NCBI RefSeq assembly: GCF_030272615.1
Contig: NC_081410.1
Span: forward strand, 288,177,957 to 288,237,956
Length of the DNA: 60,000 bases
Direction: 5' to 3'
Source of the DNA: Cryptomeria japonica
Taxonomy: Eukaryota; Streptophyta; Pinopsida; Cupressales; Cupressaceae
In this document: positions 1 through 13,217 of the stretch, piece after piece
Position numbering within the stretch: position 1 is the first letter of the stretch
Layout: every line of letters begins with the position of its first letter
Program-made: the position numbers and the translations under genes
The notes under the pieces: generated by a model
Databases searched by the model: none
Told to the model about the DNA's origin: nothing
The model's input: only the letters and a program-made list of their open reading frames with translations

Positions 1-1705
1 ATAATTGAAACATAATTGAAGATTCCTTGGTATAGTTTATCTCTCCTTGAATCAAATCTACTCTTGGAGAAAACAAAATTCTCTTGAATTGGAGAGAAAA
101 ATGCAATAATGAGATGAGGTGATAAAATTAATTAAGAGAGATGTCGTATTAGGGATTTTGTAATAAAATCACCTTTAGGCCAACTTTAAATTATCATATT
201 TTTGTACAAAGCTAGATTTGAATAGGATAGGTATCTTGCCTTATTATCCTCCTATAATTTAGGAAAAAAGCATAGGATTGACATACCTGAGGCATCCCGG
301 TCCTGACAATTTCAACTCAACTTTTTAGAGATGCAAGATAATAGGGTTCTAATGCCAAAAATAGGTTTGTGCAATAATATATAATGTTAAGGTTAGGGAA
401 AAGTGTCTTGAGCTATGAAATGGGAAAGGATCTATGATAAATGAGGATGAATGAAGATAAAGGGTACACATAGAATTAAGGGCCCAAATAATAAGGTTTT
501 GATGTATTAAAATGAAATAAGACTCATAATATTGAATTGAATATTAATTTAAATCAATAAAGGTCCTATAATGCATAGAGGAATGAGAAACACTAAAATG
601 TGTCCTAGGAGAGTGTGAAATTTGACACCATAATTCAATATGTACAATTTATGACACTACAATTAACTTCTTCATATCTTTGCCTTATGTTCTTGGGGAC
701 TATCTTTTTTATGATGACTATCATCTTGGGAATATGTCTACATGCAAGTTTATGGTTTTTATTTTTATGACAAGTTTGACCTAACCATTTTCTTCTTGCA
801 TGTTCACTATCTTTATATAGTTTTGTCTTTTATGACCACCCTTAGCTCTCACCAGTTATCCATCAATGATAATACCTTGCATGACAAAACAATCTCCAAT
901 ATTATTTCATTTCTTCTAAAATAGAGGACTTCCATCTTTTATTTCTCTCTTGTATCTTTTCAAAAAAATTCCCTCCTTATAAACTTATTGTCATTAACAT
1001 CAAGCGACTAGTAACATTGTTTTCCTCTTCTTACTGTGGTTATAATTTCCTTGTGGAAATTTCATTATCATTATACCTTACTTCTTTTGAGATTTCAAGC
1101 CCTTATCATGCCATAAATTGACTTTCTTCAATAACCACCCTTTTTCTCTTGACAATCCACATTCATTGCCTTTCAATATCAATATTTCTTTTATAGACTT
1201 AATGCACTATGCTATGAAAGATCAAACCAAATAATGGCATGCAAAACCATTATCTTTATGATTATTATGCATGAGGCTTGATTTCTCCTCTCATTGTCTC
1301 TATTGTCTATTCATGACTACTATTGCATCTCTTATTATTTTCTCATTTGATCACCATACAGTTTTCATACTGTTGGGGTTTCCAATTTTATTACCATATT
1401 CATAGAGGAGGTTCTCTATACTACCATGTGAGAAAGTTTGCTCCAATTCATAACTTGATACCTACCAGTTTCATATGGTATTTCTATTACTTTTCTATGA
1501 TAGAAAAACAAATTAATAGTGCATATGAAAGGTTTATATATTCACTTCTCAAACTCACAAGGTAATGTTTAACCATGAGAGAAAATAAAACTTCTATTAT
1601 TGACTCATAACCCTACTATAAAAAGCATATCCTAAGATTGTATCTCAGATTATTTGATAGACTTAAGATGCACAGACAAAAATATGCAATGGTTTATACG
1701 ATTAA
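1..1705. other. No gene recognised
   Basis: AT-rich sequence with only short chance reading frames of 60-80 codons, none with a recognisable motif. I see no LTR end, LINE tail or tandem array. Best read as old, unrecognisable repeat or intergenic DNA. Confidence 0.5.
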
Positions 1706-3172
1706 TGTTGGACACAATGGATCACTGAGAGAGGGGTGAATCAATAATTTTAATCTTTTCTTTTCAAGAAGAAGATACCAGTAAATGAAACAAACTGAGT
1801 GTTAACCGGAAGCATAAATAGTGCAACCAAGGTGTGTGAAAGGATTTTCTAAACTACTAAAATATCACATAAAAAAATATGCAACACACAACACCAAATA
1901 TATATGAGGAAAACCCAATGTGGGAAAAACCCCAGTGAGAATACTTGTTGGAGATCTTCTGCTCCAATCTAGCCTCACAATGAAACTCTAATTACAAAAT
2001 TTAAGGCACCAACCCAAGGAGCACCAACCCCTGATTTATGAGCACTGACTCAAAGGAGCACCAACCCCTACATAATTTGTAGGCTACTACCTAAAGGATC
2101 TACAACCCCTGCGCTAAACTACAACTTAGTGAGAAACAATATAAGACTCAGATACATAAATGAAATCACTGTTGTAAATGAATTTTTGCAACCTTACAAT
2201 ATCCTGCTTTGTCGGTTTCAATCTTACCGATCTGTTTCCTCTTTTCCTACTCTACAACTTGATTTTTCTGATCACCTTTCTCAATCCTTGCTCACACTGT
2301 CTTCCACCTTCTTAACTCACCCTCAATCACTCTTTATCAAGCACTACTTCTACTGGTTTATAACCTCCATGTTTAATGAACTCTTCATTGATTGTTCCTT
2401 ATACTGGTTTTCTCTGCTTCGCTTGTAAATTAATACTTTGCTCACAAACACTTTTAGTTTTTTTTCTCTTTGGCTCTCAGACATCAAAAATTACCCTTGT
2501 CTTCTACAGCAAGAACCCCATTACTCAGTCTCGAGCTCTTCTTTTTAACCACTGGTTTCTTGCCAAAACGCAAATCAAAATTTGAGCACTTAGGGTTTCC
2601 TTTTCTCGACACAATTTGCATTAGATACTATCTAGTCTATCAGGTGTCCAGCACCTATACTCCAGAGATGCATCTATACATATTTTCCATTTCCCAATGC
2701 ATGCTTGCTAAAGATAGCAATCACGTATAAGATTTTTTACTCTAAAATCCGTTGACACGTAAAAATGCTTGGCTATTTCCTTTTCAAGGTCATCTTGGGA
2801 TTAGATTTCCTTTGCATTGATTCAGGGGCCAACTGCTTGCTGATCTTCCTTCGTCATTATCTCTTCCTCAAGCCACATCGGTCAGTTACAATCTCATGAT
2901 TTGTGGTTGTTTCATTTATGTCGACTAACAGTTTCACCAACCTTGTCGATGGTACCTTTACCGACCCCTACATATTTGCCACCTCAGCTCCACATGGTGT
3001 CACACGATCAACCACTTAGCTTACTGACACACAGTCGGTTCATACTTGATTGTTTAGCAACCTCATATTGGTACATCCCTTTACTGGTGAGACCTTCTTC
3101 TTTTGCTAACTGGCAATGTACACTACACTGGTAACACACCTTCACCTTCGGTGGTTTATGATGACTTTAACA
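1706..3172 (-). repeat. Degenerate copia-type LTR
   Basis: On the plus strand it opens TGTTGGACAC, followed by a CTGAGAGAGGGGTGAATCA block and a CCCAATGTGGG hairpin flanked by A runs (1914-1930). The same blocks, in the same order, open the LTRs at 11811, 16753 and 28411. It closes with TTTAACA. The sequence just right of 3172, read on the minus strand, is purine-rich (AAAGAGGCAAAA) and lines up with the polypurine tract next to the LTR at 11811-12997, so this is probably the 3' LTR of a minus-strand element whose internal part is no longer recognisable. I found no clear target duplication. The left end is well supported; the right end is inferred. Confidence 0.55.
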
Positions 3173-6100
3173 TTTTGCCTCTTTATCATAAACAAGTAGC
3201 CAAACTTCAAACTGGTATAATCTCAACTAGTTATCACTTAACATGATCACCCACACATGTATCTCATCTCATATTGATGAAGTTACTGATAGTACTTATC
3301 TTTCATCATACCAGTACATTATTCTTCATCCCAATAGCTTTCCTGCAATACCAGTTGACATCAATGACAACTCAATGCGAGCAATTAAAAGTTGTAAATA
3401 GAGGTTTTTACTACTTAGGTCTTTAATCATTTTATGAATGGAGGATCATACACATGAGAAAATAACCCTAGTTTGTTTTACATAAAATATCATCTACCAT
3501 GACAGTCTTATCTATGTTTTAAGGATTCAATTATTTAACAACCATTCTTCCACTATATAGAGAAATACTTAAAGCATACCTAATATAGTACACTTTGAAA
3601 CATGAAGGCTCAAAGTGAATGACAAGTGTGAACACTTAGAACTTATCAAACACCCTTATCACATGTCATGCCCTTAAAATCTTGATCTAGAACATGCCAT
3701 AACCTAGGAAACTAGATCATGTTCCAAGCCACAAATGGTTGATGACTCCTTCAAACTCCCCTTTGACGTGCCAAAAGTCCACTCTTGGTAATTTCAACAT
3801 GACATCAATAATCTCTTGGTTATGCTAAACATGAAGGGATTGTTTGAAATTCTAACAAAAACCCTAATTCTTGATCAGAGCCAATTATTGATTGTTTTTA
3901 CTAATAAGTATTGTTACAACATGTAGACCTCCCTGTCACCTTCTCAAAAATACAACTTGTGCTCTCCTACATGGTTGACTCCAATTGCTATGGTAACCAG
4001 AGTTTTTCTTGTTGATTTTAATTGTACATGAGAACTACACAAGTGATTGGTATAAAGAACTAAATGAGAGAAACTCGTGGTTGAGATCATTGCCAAATCC
4101 CAAGTGGAGGAGAAACCTGCCAATATATCATTTCCTATTTTACTTTCTATTGTAAGAGATGCATTTTTATGTGGTTAGCTATGTAAAGACAATCAAAATG
4201 GTATCCTTTCCCATTTCTAGCTATGGGTGTAAAAAAAAAATTTAATATATGGATAGGAATCATGGTTTCACGTAAATCATTAGTCTCCAACTTGTTGGTT
4301 GTGTGCCCAAACAAACTGTCTATTATTTAAAATAGCTATTATAGCTTGTAACTATATATATACTAGCTCTAACGTAGATTGCAGAGAGCAGAATATAGTG
4401 TACATTGATTTCTAAGGAAGAAATGAAATCGTATTATTTAGAAATCCAAAATTGTTGTTCTGAGTTGAACTTGAAAGTCCTCTAACTATTTTCTTCATCC
4501 GACAACGGGGAGAAAGGGTGCCCACTCTTCAGCTACTAGACGTATGTACATATTTTATTTCTACAAGTGTGTTTTTATTATTTCGGCATTATTTGGATTG
4601 GTTAAATGTTAGAAATAGATATAGTAATGTTTGCAGTTGGTATTTAATTTCAATTGGTTACCATGTTCCATATTTAATTCCATGATTTGTATGTTTTAGA
4701 GTAATGTAATTTTTGCATATTTCCTATCACTTGAATAGAATAGAATAGATCTTGTCGCTAGGAAGTGACAGTTCCTCTCACCAATTTTATTTCAATTTGC
4801 AATAGGTTTTATTTTCTAGTTGCACTTCGTCCCCACTCATCTCACTGCCTGCAACCCTTGTGCAAATAGCCATTTTGCAAGTTTACGCCTTTGGATTGAT
4901 ACGTATAGACCAAACTATAATTCATCATAAAGAATTAAATATTTCTTATCCTTTGCCTCAGTGTTGCCCTATCAATTATACTACTATGGGTATGAAAGGC
5001 CCTTTGTGAAAACAAAAGTGTAGCAACAAAATTTATTAAGTTTTCCCTCTTTTTTCTTCCACGTGCTTCAATAGGGAAAACACTATTTCCTTTCCTTCAT
5101 AGATCAAAGATATTTTGTAAAGCTAAGTCTATGTAAGAGGAACCATACACAAGGCATATAACCAAAATTTATAAAAAGATAACCCTTTTAGAATAAATCA
5201 AACTAAAGTTGACAAAAATGACAAAATATAAACCCAAAATAGCATTATGCAAAAATGGGAAACACCCATTGAGAGGGATCAAACATCCATCACACACATG
5301 AAATATTGGTTCTCCTTTTGTCTAGTCATTAGTATCTACTAATGTAAATTTGAAGGAAATTGAATAATTCCTTTTATAAATGGAGTACCTCGACATAGAG
5401 AATAGGGGAATGTGATTCTCTATCAGACAATGCAAGAGTGAATGGACCATGAATAAAGATGGAGATAAAGTTAGTAGACTAAATGGATGTTGAGAAGGTG
5501 AGATGGGTAAACTCATTAACACAAATATTGAAATATGAACTATATTCTCAAGGGAGATAGATTTTTGAGTAGGGGTAGAAGGTTGTATAAGGGAACCCAA
5601 TAGAAAGGGACCACATATAGGGATAGGAAAATAATAAGGAGAAGTATAACATACCTATGAAACCAATATGGTTGAAGATGTTGAAAATGAAATTGATGTT
5701 GGTACTACCATCCCTTTATCTTTTTCCTCAAATTCTAACTCCCAAGATGCTACCAAATTTATTTTCTTCCTCATAGCCACCTCTATAAAAAGTGAACCTT
5801 GAATTTTCCCTAGAGTTGCTTGTGCTATGGTTACCTACCATATCATGGTGGAAATTGATTATGTTATTATCAAAATATATTAAACTATACGTTTACGTTA
5901 TGGTGTAATTGTCATAATTGACTACAATTTTGTCACTACTTGTGGCATTATTAGTATGGATTGGATGGATGAGGCTATCTAATTACCTTATGTACCTTCT
6001 CTAAGGTATTCATTCTTTTGATATTTTAAATTTTAATTCATAAAGGAGAAGGGAATGCTATAAATAAATCATAAAGTGTCCAAGAGTCTTAATTCATAGC

Positions 6101-6949
6101 TCAAACATGCCCATTAAGGGGAGGGTTTATAATATTCCCTTCTTATATATCATAAAGGAGAAGGAATGCATGAATGAATACCTCTTTTATTCATATAATC
6201 CCTTATAAGTAGATCAAAATATCATAGAAGGCATGTTTCTTCCTCCCAAATCCATATTCAAGGTCAATGATGTCAATTTATTTGGTGACAAATTTAAGAA
6301 GCTAAAATGTCTTGAACCTTTGAAACCATGCAATATAATAATCGTAGACTAGAAATTTAACTACTATTATTGTCCTAAGGTAACCACTAAACCTTGAAAT
6401 CAAAGTCAAATCTAATCTATCTAATTGAGAATATGAAATTGCAGCAAATGAACATAAGAACATCGAAACAAGCAACATAACATCATCAAACTCTAAGTAT
6501 GATGATTAAGAGAAAAATGAGCATGGTAAGAATATAATCATAATGAAATCACAACCATGAATTCATTCAAATCATGAACATCAAACAAAGACTCCCCTAT
6601 AAATCTCCATAGTTCTCAAGTCTTCTTCAAACTTTGATGATATTACCCTCAGAAATATGCAAGCACAAAAGTTGGATAAAAGAAGAGCTCAAGTGATAGG
6701 GGTTAAAGGAAAATTAGACTAAAAGATTCAAATTTATGGCTTTGGAGAGAGATTGATCAATGAATTAGTTTGAATTCATCCCAGATGGAATGAAAGGCTC
6801 AGATCACGTAGAAGAAAATTTGCCAAAGATAGGGACAGAGAGTGGGAATCTAGAGAAAGGAATCAAAAGGTAAGTGGCGATGACTGTAAGAGAGTAGAGA
6901 GGCGAGTGGGAAAAATAGGGAAATTATTATTATTTAATTTCTAATGAGC
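3173..6949. other. No gene recognised
   Basis: Nearly 3.8 kb without a convincing reading frame. The first 200 bases may belong to the interior of the minus-strand element whose LTR ends at 3172, because GACATCAATGACAA-type phrases near 3358 recur at the inner LTR end at 13 kb. Nothing else is recognisable. Confidence 0.45.
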
Positions 6950-7260
6950 AAGGTAACAGTAAACAAATATTTCATCTTTTTACCAAGTTGAAGAGGGGAA
7001 AGGTGAATAGATAAATAAATTGATTTTATTTATTCAACTATAGAAAAATAGTTTGATAATTAAAAAATCAAGATTATTTAATTATAAAAGGGATAGGAGA
7101 ATATGACAAGGATAATTAGTTAATTAAAAATAAATCAATTATTGGAAAATGATAAATTAATTAAAATATAATATTATTTAATTGATATTAAAGAAAGGGG
7201 CAAATTAGTAGGTCAATTAAATAATTAAAAATTATTTAATTATTGGAGATAATTGATGCA
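6950..7260. repeat. AT-rich LTR-like tract
   Basis: Dense runs of AATTAAATAATT and TTAATTAA phrases, like those in the solo LTR at 17330-17560. This suggests a piece of a gypsy LTR, but neither end is visible. Confidence 0.25.
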
Positions 7261-8229
7261 TAGAGGAAAGGTTAACTTTTAGTGTCTAAAATAGTTATAT
7301 ACTACTATCTAAAAAATGAATTGTGATGTGCTTTATTGTTGTTCATTAGCCCTTATTGTCCATCGCTGAATTTTTAGAAGAGTTCATCATAATTTAAGTT
7401 TTCTAGGATTGGTGCAAGGAAAGTTTCATGAGCTTATAATAATCTAAAGTCCAAGAGACCACATGTGTCCATGCAAAGACTATGATGATATATAATTATA
7501 TGAAAGGATAAAAAATGGGTATTATAGTATATTATTAAATAGAGGACGAATGAATAATACATAAGCATCCTTTACGAGTTAAAATGGGGAAAATGATATT
7601 ACATTGTGTCAACTATTATCTATATAAAATTAGATTTAAAATTTATTTTTTGTGTGGTCATTTTCAACTTGTGAAGCATAGACCTAGCTAAAAGTTTTGT
7701 ACCCTTTTGCCAACATCCATGCTTAATGAAGGCAAGGATAGAGATGGCATCTCTAATATTTTATTGTAGACTTATGAGATGGACCAATGGTGAGTTGACT
7801 ATCACAACTTTGTGATTTTGAAGTATTTTAAGGTCAAATTTTGCATGTTTTTCCATGTTTGAGAGTAAGCTAGGGTTTTAGATAAGGTTTTTGTATAACT
7901 AAGGCCAAAAATGTGCTATTGATGAGGTTTTTCACATCTAATAAGTGTACCTACACTATTGATGTACTTTTGTGCATCTAATGAGGCCCTTCAACTTATC
8001 CAACTACGCAGTTGATGAGAAACTACACTATTGATGGTATGTTGTGCTATTGATCAGGTTATGTGTAGTTGACAAGGATATGCACATTTGATAAAGCTAG
8101 GGTTTAATATTTACTTGGATGAGGTTGACCTAGGTTGACTTAGGTAGACTTTAGAGCTTAACTTAGGGTTCATTTTGGAATGTAGGATTACCTAGATGCA
8201 TTGTTATCGAGGGAGAGAAATATCCATAC
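7261..8229. other. Intergenic with degenerate CTATTGATG repeats
   Basis: Between about 7915 and 8100 the phrase CTATTGATG, or CTATTGAT followed by AGG or CAGG, recurs every 30-60 bases, mixed with GTGCATCTAAT phrases. It looks like an old, diverged tandem array just upstream of the plant-mobile-domain remnant. No coding sequence was recognised. Confidence 0.3.
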
Positions 8230-8289
8230 TAGTGAGTTAATGTCAGAGTTGAGTTTGTATGAGCATAAAATGCTCAATGCAATTGGGTT

Positions 8290-8461
8290 GTAGCATGTGG
8301 GACATATGCCTAACATTTGGTCCACTTTGAGCATGATCATAACATTGGTGGAGAGTTGGCACAATGAAATGAATAGTAGCATGTGGGACATATGCCTAAC
8401 ATTTGGTCCACTTTGAGCATGATCATAACATTGGTGGAGAGTTGGCACAATGAAATGAATA
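8290..8461 (+). repeat. Perfect 86-bp tandem duplication
   Basis: Bases 8290-8375 and 8376-8461 are identical by eye over 86 bp, starting GTAGCATGTGGG and ending ATGAAATGAATA. The unit is not a multiple of three, so it breaks the frame of the plant-mobile-domain sequence. Identity of the copies implies a recent event in otherwise decayed DNA, or an assembly artefact. Confidence 0.95.
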
Positions 8462-9489
8462 GTTTTTGTTTGTCAACTAGTGAGATGACTATGAAACTGG
8501 AGGATGTTTATAGGATTTTAGATGTTTTTATACACTGTCAAAGAGTTGTATACAACATAAACATAGGATTGGTAGCCATGGAGCATTTGGTTGAGGATGT
8601 GATTAATTTTTTCGAGACCAAGTTTGATTTGCACACAACTTGCATAGAGTATGAGGTGTATCCACAATTAGTGTCATGTGTTAGAGGGGATTGTCCTAGA
8701 GGCCACAATGTATGCATGGGGCTCATATATTTTGGCACACTTATATTGAGATATGCACAAGGTATTGTATCATGGATTCACTACCATGGTAGCAAGGATG
8801 GCACTGCTCCACATATAGAAGTATATTGCAGTGAATTGACTAGTAGCACACAAAGTTAGGGCTTGGGGGTGTCCATATGTATACATGTACAATAGTATGG
8901 TTTCCTATTATAGTGTATGAGACATGTAGTACTAGAGGAGAGAATTAGATGAGCTTGACTTATTGATATGGAGTCCATGGATGGATTACAAGGAGTGGAA
9001 AGAGAGCAAAGGAAATTTACCTTATTATTAGTCTCCCTAGTTTTTGATAGGGTGAATTATGTATATAATTGAGAAATTCTTATCAAGACGAGAACATAGG
9101 TAGCTAGGAAAAGTGTAGGGGATACCACGAGGGACAACTATTTTTGTGTGCACACAAAGAGAGTGCATAAATTAGGGACCTTCTATTGATGCAAATTTAA
9201 CCATTGTAGATTTTAAGAGTGTGTGGTCAGGCCAATGAGATATGTAGAAAGGTGTGGAAGATCTAGGGGTCATTGCAGAGTACAGGGTAAGCTTTGAGGC
9301 TCATTGACCATAAAGGCTAGTATGAGATGTGATACCAACAAGAGATGGATAGTGGTGGAATAGTTAGGTGAGGTTAGTGACAATTTTGCACATGGTTAGA
9401 TGTGGATTACATTGTAATGCAGACTAGGGGTTAAAATGACATATAGAAAAATATTTGATCAAACAAAGTGTTAGGGTTTTTCACCTCAA

Positions 9490-10600
9490 GACCCTTCCTT
9501 CACTAGCAACCTAGTTTCCTTATAGCCCTCCTAAAAAGGGTAGTCATTAATAAATTTTAGATAAAGCCTCATTCCCAAACTATGAAATGATTTTTGGATA
9601 CCCTTTTAGCTTCCCTAAAACTTTAAAAATAATTGACATGGGTTATTTTAGAACATGGGGGTCAAATAATGACTGGTAATTTTGATCCTAGGCCTAATTA
9701 GTACAACAAAATGAGTTTTTTGGGCATAAATTTTGATGCATACCCGACCTAGAGGATCCAAGACCACTTTTGGGTACCCATTTGGGATTTATGAAACATA
9801 TATGAAAATAAGGGTAGCTTTTTTTTATTAACACAAAGGCCTAAAATTGATTGGTAATCTGCATTAAACTTATTCACCAAGGGTTTCAGACCCTGTCTCA
9901 CTAAAACACCTCTAAAATACTCAAAACTCAATGAAAATGGATGAGATTAGTCAAAATAGAAATTTTATTCAATATTATATCCAACCATACCACTTTCAAA
10001 TCATAGAACATCCATACAAATCCATACTATTCACTGCAACATGACTGTTACCCAAAAATCTAGAAGTTGCAGTCATTAAAATGATCATAACTTTCATAAT
10101 AATTAATAAAAATCAATGAAACAAAATGAAAATGAAAGAGGATTCCAGAAATTCATAAATCCCAATGCATGAGACATCACCCACAAGATGTATAATGGTC
10201 TGGAATAGTAAAAAATAAATTGGAAAAGCAAGAAAAATAATGATTTTTATTGAACTTATTCTTAATACACCACAGATTCCCCCGTATCTCGACCTTACAA
10301 GACATATTTAACATGTACCAATCAGTTCCAACCAAAAACAACTAACTCTTGACCTTCTAATTCAAGGATGATCCTTCAACTTCCATTTGTCGCATTCTTG
10401 CGATTTTTACAATATGACAACTTTGCAAGAATTGACAACTTTAATAGTATAAGCAATTTTTTAACCAACTAACCCCCAAAACTCAAATACATCAAAAATG
10501 GTCATAATGGACCTAATTACATACCAAAAATTGACAAAAAACTTAAAACCTAACCTTCTAGCAACCTTGATCAACATGACCCATGGTGCCCCTGCACCAC
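9490..10600. other. No gene recognised (possible intron or insertion)
   Basis: AT-rich DNA between the two coding-like pieces of the plant-mobile-domain remnant. No LTR or LINE ends and no usable reading frame were seen. Confidence 0.35.
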
Positions 10601-11151
10601 ATTATAGAGGAGACTCGTGATGAGCATGGATATATCCAAGAGAAACATATTGTAGGACACTTGGTGGAAAAGAGAGACAAGGAGAAAGTAAATTCATCAA
10701 GAGGACAAGGATCTAAGGATCAACCAAGGACTCAGGGAGAATAGAGAGCAATATGGGGAGATGGGTAGAAGATCATGTAGGTTTTGTTAGCTACAACAGT
10801 CCTAGAGAGAGATATAGTTATAAGGGAAAGGGATTAGACACAAGAGGAGAGAGATATAATATTATCACATGAAGCTATCTTGAAGGCATAGAGAGATGCA
10901 GTAGTGAGTAGGGGACAAAGGTTGAAGAGGATATTCTACTGGGGATGACTAAGACAATACATGTCCTAGTAGGGGATATAGCTATGGATATGGTTAGGTA
11001 TGAGAGAGAGATGTAGTACTATAGGGAGATATATGTGGCTGCAGTACCATTGAAGCATAGGGAAACTACCTTTAGAATTGGTATGCCTAGTAGGATTAGG
11101 TTTCATAAGGAAATGAGTGAAGAATCTGAGGGGTCCATGAGGCCCCCATGA

Positions 11152-11805
11152 CAACCAGGGTTATTGGATCTTGGACAAGGAGGGGCAGGTTCCTTTGAAT
11201 CTCAAGAGTGTAGGCCCACATAATCAGAGTGTGGCTCATCTTCATAGATTAACTTGAGATGATCTTGTAGACACATTTTATTAGATATAGCATGACATAT
11301 TATGTGATATATTTACATGTGAGATGTATTTTGGATTTTCTAGATGACTATGTATGACACTTATTATTCTATCTATGTATGCACCTTTTATAATTTTATG
11401 ATGACTTTATATATGTTGGATACCTATATGTGTATGCAATAGATGAATTTCTATTTGTGGATGTGTGAATGCAATGTGTGGATGTTACTAATGTGTTTGT
11501 GTGTAGGATGTGATTTAGATGATGATTATGAAATTCTAATGTTTTACATGTTGATATGATGTAATGTAATGCTATGAATGTTATGAGATTTTATGAATGA
11601 AAATGAATTATGCTTATGTTTATGGATATGCGACCAAATAATTTATGATGTGCTAACATTAATATGTATGTAGGGGTGAAAAGTGCAGTATGCAAATGTA
11701 ATTGTTTTTGGTGTGTCATTGTATAGGAAGAAAAAGTAGAGGAATGAATTAGTAAGAAGCGAAGAAACTTATATTGGTTAGGTAAAATAGATATTGGAGG
11801 GAATA
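11152..11805. other. Intergenic, nothing recognised
   Basis: T/G-rich DNA with phrases such as GATGTGGATG and ATGTTATGAG. It leads up to the GGAAG target duplication of the next element. No gene is visible. Confidence 0.45.
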
Positions 11806-11810
11806 GGAAG

Positions 11811-12997
11811 TGTTGAACACACACCAGATGTTGAGAGGAGGGGGGGTGAATTACCATAAAATAAATTTTGGACTTCAAACTTATGTTAATCAATCAATTT
11901 CATATATTCACATCAAAATCTTTAAACAAGAGAATCAAAACTCATCCACACAAGAACACCAATATTTTATATGTGGAAAACCCAAATTGGGAAAAACCAC
12001 AATGAGTGTTAACTCACAAGATAATCCACTATATAGAAATGTTTACAAAAGAGAGAGCTTATTGCTTCGGACTTGCAAACCAAGGCTAACTGCTCATGGC
12101 ACAAGATACAAAAGAGGACTTGCAAACCTAAAGCTAAGTACAATAGGGCAAGATACATATTTACAACTTTTGAGAAAAGAACTGTATGAATAAAATCATA
12201 TTCATATGCTAATTACAGTCACTATTAAAGCATAATCTCTGACCAAACTGAAATATCTAGACCACCAGATCTTCTGGATTACATCATCTACATCCATTTT
12301 CCTTTTTGCACTATAAAACCGTATGACACAACAACTTAGATCACATAAACATCCTTACATCAACTCACACATACACATTATCATCCAATTCACTCACCTC
12401 TCACACACATATCATGTCTTCAACAAATCAACATGTGTACATATATACCAAATCAAAACAAATCATTCTTACCAAGTTAGCCAAAAGATAGATTATAATA
12501 TGTACACACATTTCTGACTTAAGATATAAAACTAGACCAAAATATAAAACATCAAACATAAATCAGACCTAAACCAACATCCAACGAGCAACAAAAAACC
12601 AAAAGAATACATCACATAGAATTACCAAGCCAAGGAATATATATCTAACTTTGATAATCATATCCCAACACCTACACTGAAAGAATCTGAACCAAAATAG
12701 GCAATAGCTAGACAATACAGATAAAGCTTCCAATTGACCTCGTCATTAATATCAACTGGAACAACTACCAATGCAACCTGTCTACATCCAATCCATAAAA
12801 ACCAATCATAACAACCTCTAGTACAAACATAATCATGATAATCAATACATAACAATAACTGTAGATACTTCAACAAAATACATTAACATTGAATCCAACA
12901 CAATAAATGTTGAATCCCACATAGCAAATGTTTGGACCAGAACATATCTGAACCACACTATTTGACATAAATGACAACAAAGCATACATCTATAACA
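11811..12997 (-). repeat. 3' LTR of the pol-less element
   Basis: 1,187 bp. On the plus strand it runs from TGTTGAACAC to CTATAACA, giving the TG...CA ends on both strands. It contains the GAGAGGAGGGGGGGTGAATT block at 11831-11850 and the CCCAAATTGGG palindrome at 11981-11991. GGAAG abuts its outer end and the polypurine tract abuts its inner end. Confidence 0.88.
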
Positions 12998-13217
12998 ATC
13001 TCCCCCTTTGCCATTGATGTCAAACAACTAAAAATGTTTTCACAATAAGCCTTTGGAAAAACAATCAATAACAACTCCCCCTAACAATAACATTACCGAA
13101 CCACATAACAAAACATTTTTCAACACCTTTCTCCCAATAACAACTCCCCCTAACAATAATATTACATAAACAGATAGAAAAAAAAATTCAGCACCTTTCT
13201 CCCCCTTTTCCATCAAG
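12998..13217 (-). promoter_or_regulatory. Cluster of polypurine tracts
   Basis: Read on the minus strand, GGCAAAGGGGGAGAT (12998-13012) directly abuts the 3' LTR and is the likely primer for plus-strand DNA synthesis. Upstream lie further purine tracts: TTAGGGGGAGTTG twice, at the ends of a 68-base tandem repeat (copies start near 13068 and 13137), and GGAAAAGGGGGAGAAAGG near 13200. Multiplied polypurine tracts before the 3' LTR are a known feature of Sireviruses. Confidence 0.7.

Larger units (their letters stand above)
8230..11151 (+). pseudogene. Plant mobile domain (PMD/MAIN-like) pseudogene
   Basis: Residues encoded from about 8383 onward read ESWHNEMNSF, then LSTSEMTMKLEDVYRILDVF. This is the pattern of the plant mobile domain (a Trp plus Glu/Thr-rich helix, then a GEMT.TL.DV block), a family found both as host genes and as transposon passengers. 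The longest open piece is 8383-8859. A second coding-like piece at 10945-11151 (one internal TAG) encodes an Arg/Glu-rich tail ending near MSEESEGSMRPP and could be the C-terminus. Between them, 8860-10944 has no long frame and may hold introns or inserted repeats. An exact 86-bp duplication near the start shifts the frame. I infer a dead gene or a passenger ORF. Linking the two ends into one gene is less certain than the domain call itself. Confidence 0.5.

Noticed and set aside
742-924. 60-codon plus-strand frame
   Set aside because: Phe/Leu/Ile-rich translation of AT-rich DNA, no motif and no coding context.
1690-1705. Possible primer-binding site left of the LTR at 1706
   Set aside because: Weak similarity to the Met-tRNA site only. 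The sequence on the other side looks more like a polypurine tract, so the two readings conflict and the first was dropped.
2129-2428. 99-codon plus-strand frame
   Set aside because: Lies antisense within an old LTR; Ser/Leu-rich composition explained by base content.
5322-5600. 92-codon minus-strand frame
   Set aside because: No recognisable motif, low-complexity Ser/Leu/Ile, isolated in non-coding DNA.
11810-12193. 127-codon plus-strand frame
   Set aside because: Runs through the LTR at 11811-12997 in the antisense direction of the element; it reflects conserved LTR sequence, not a gene.
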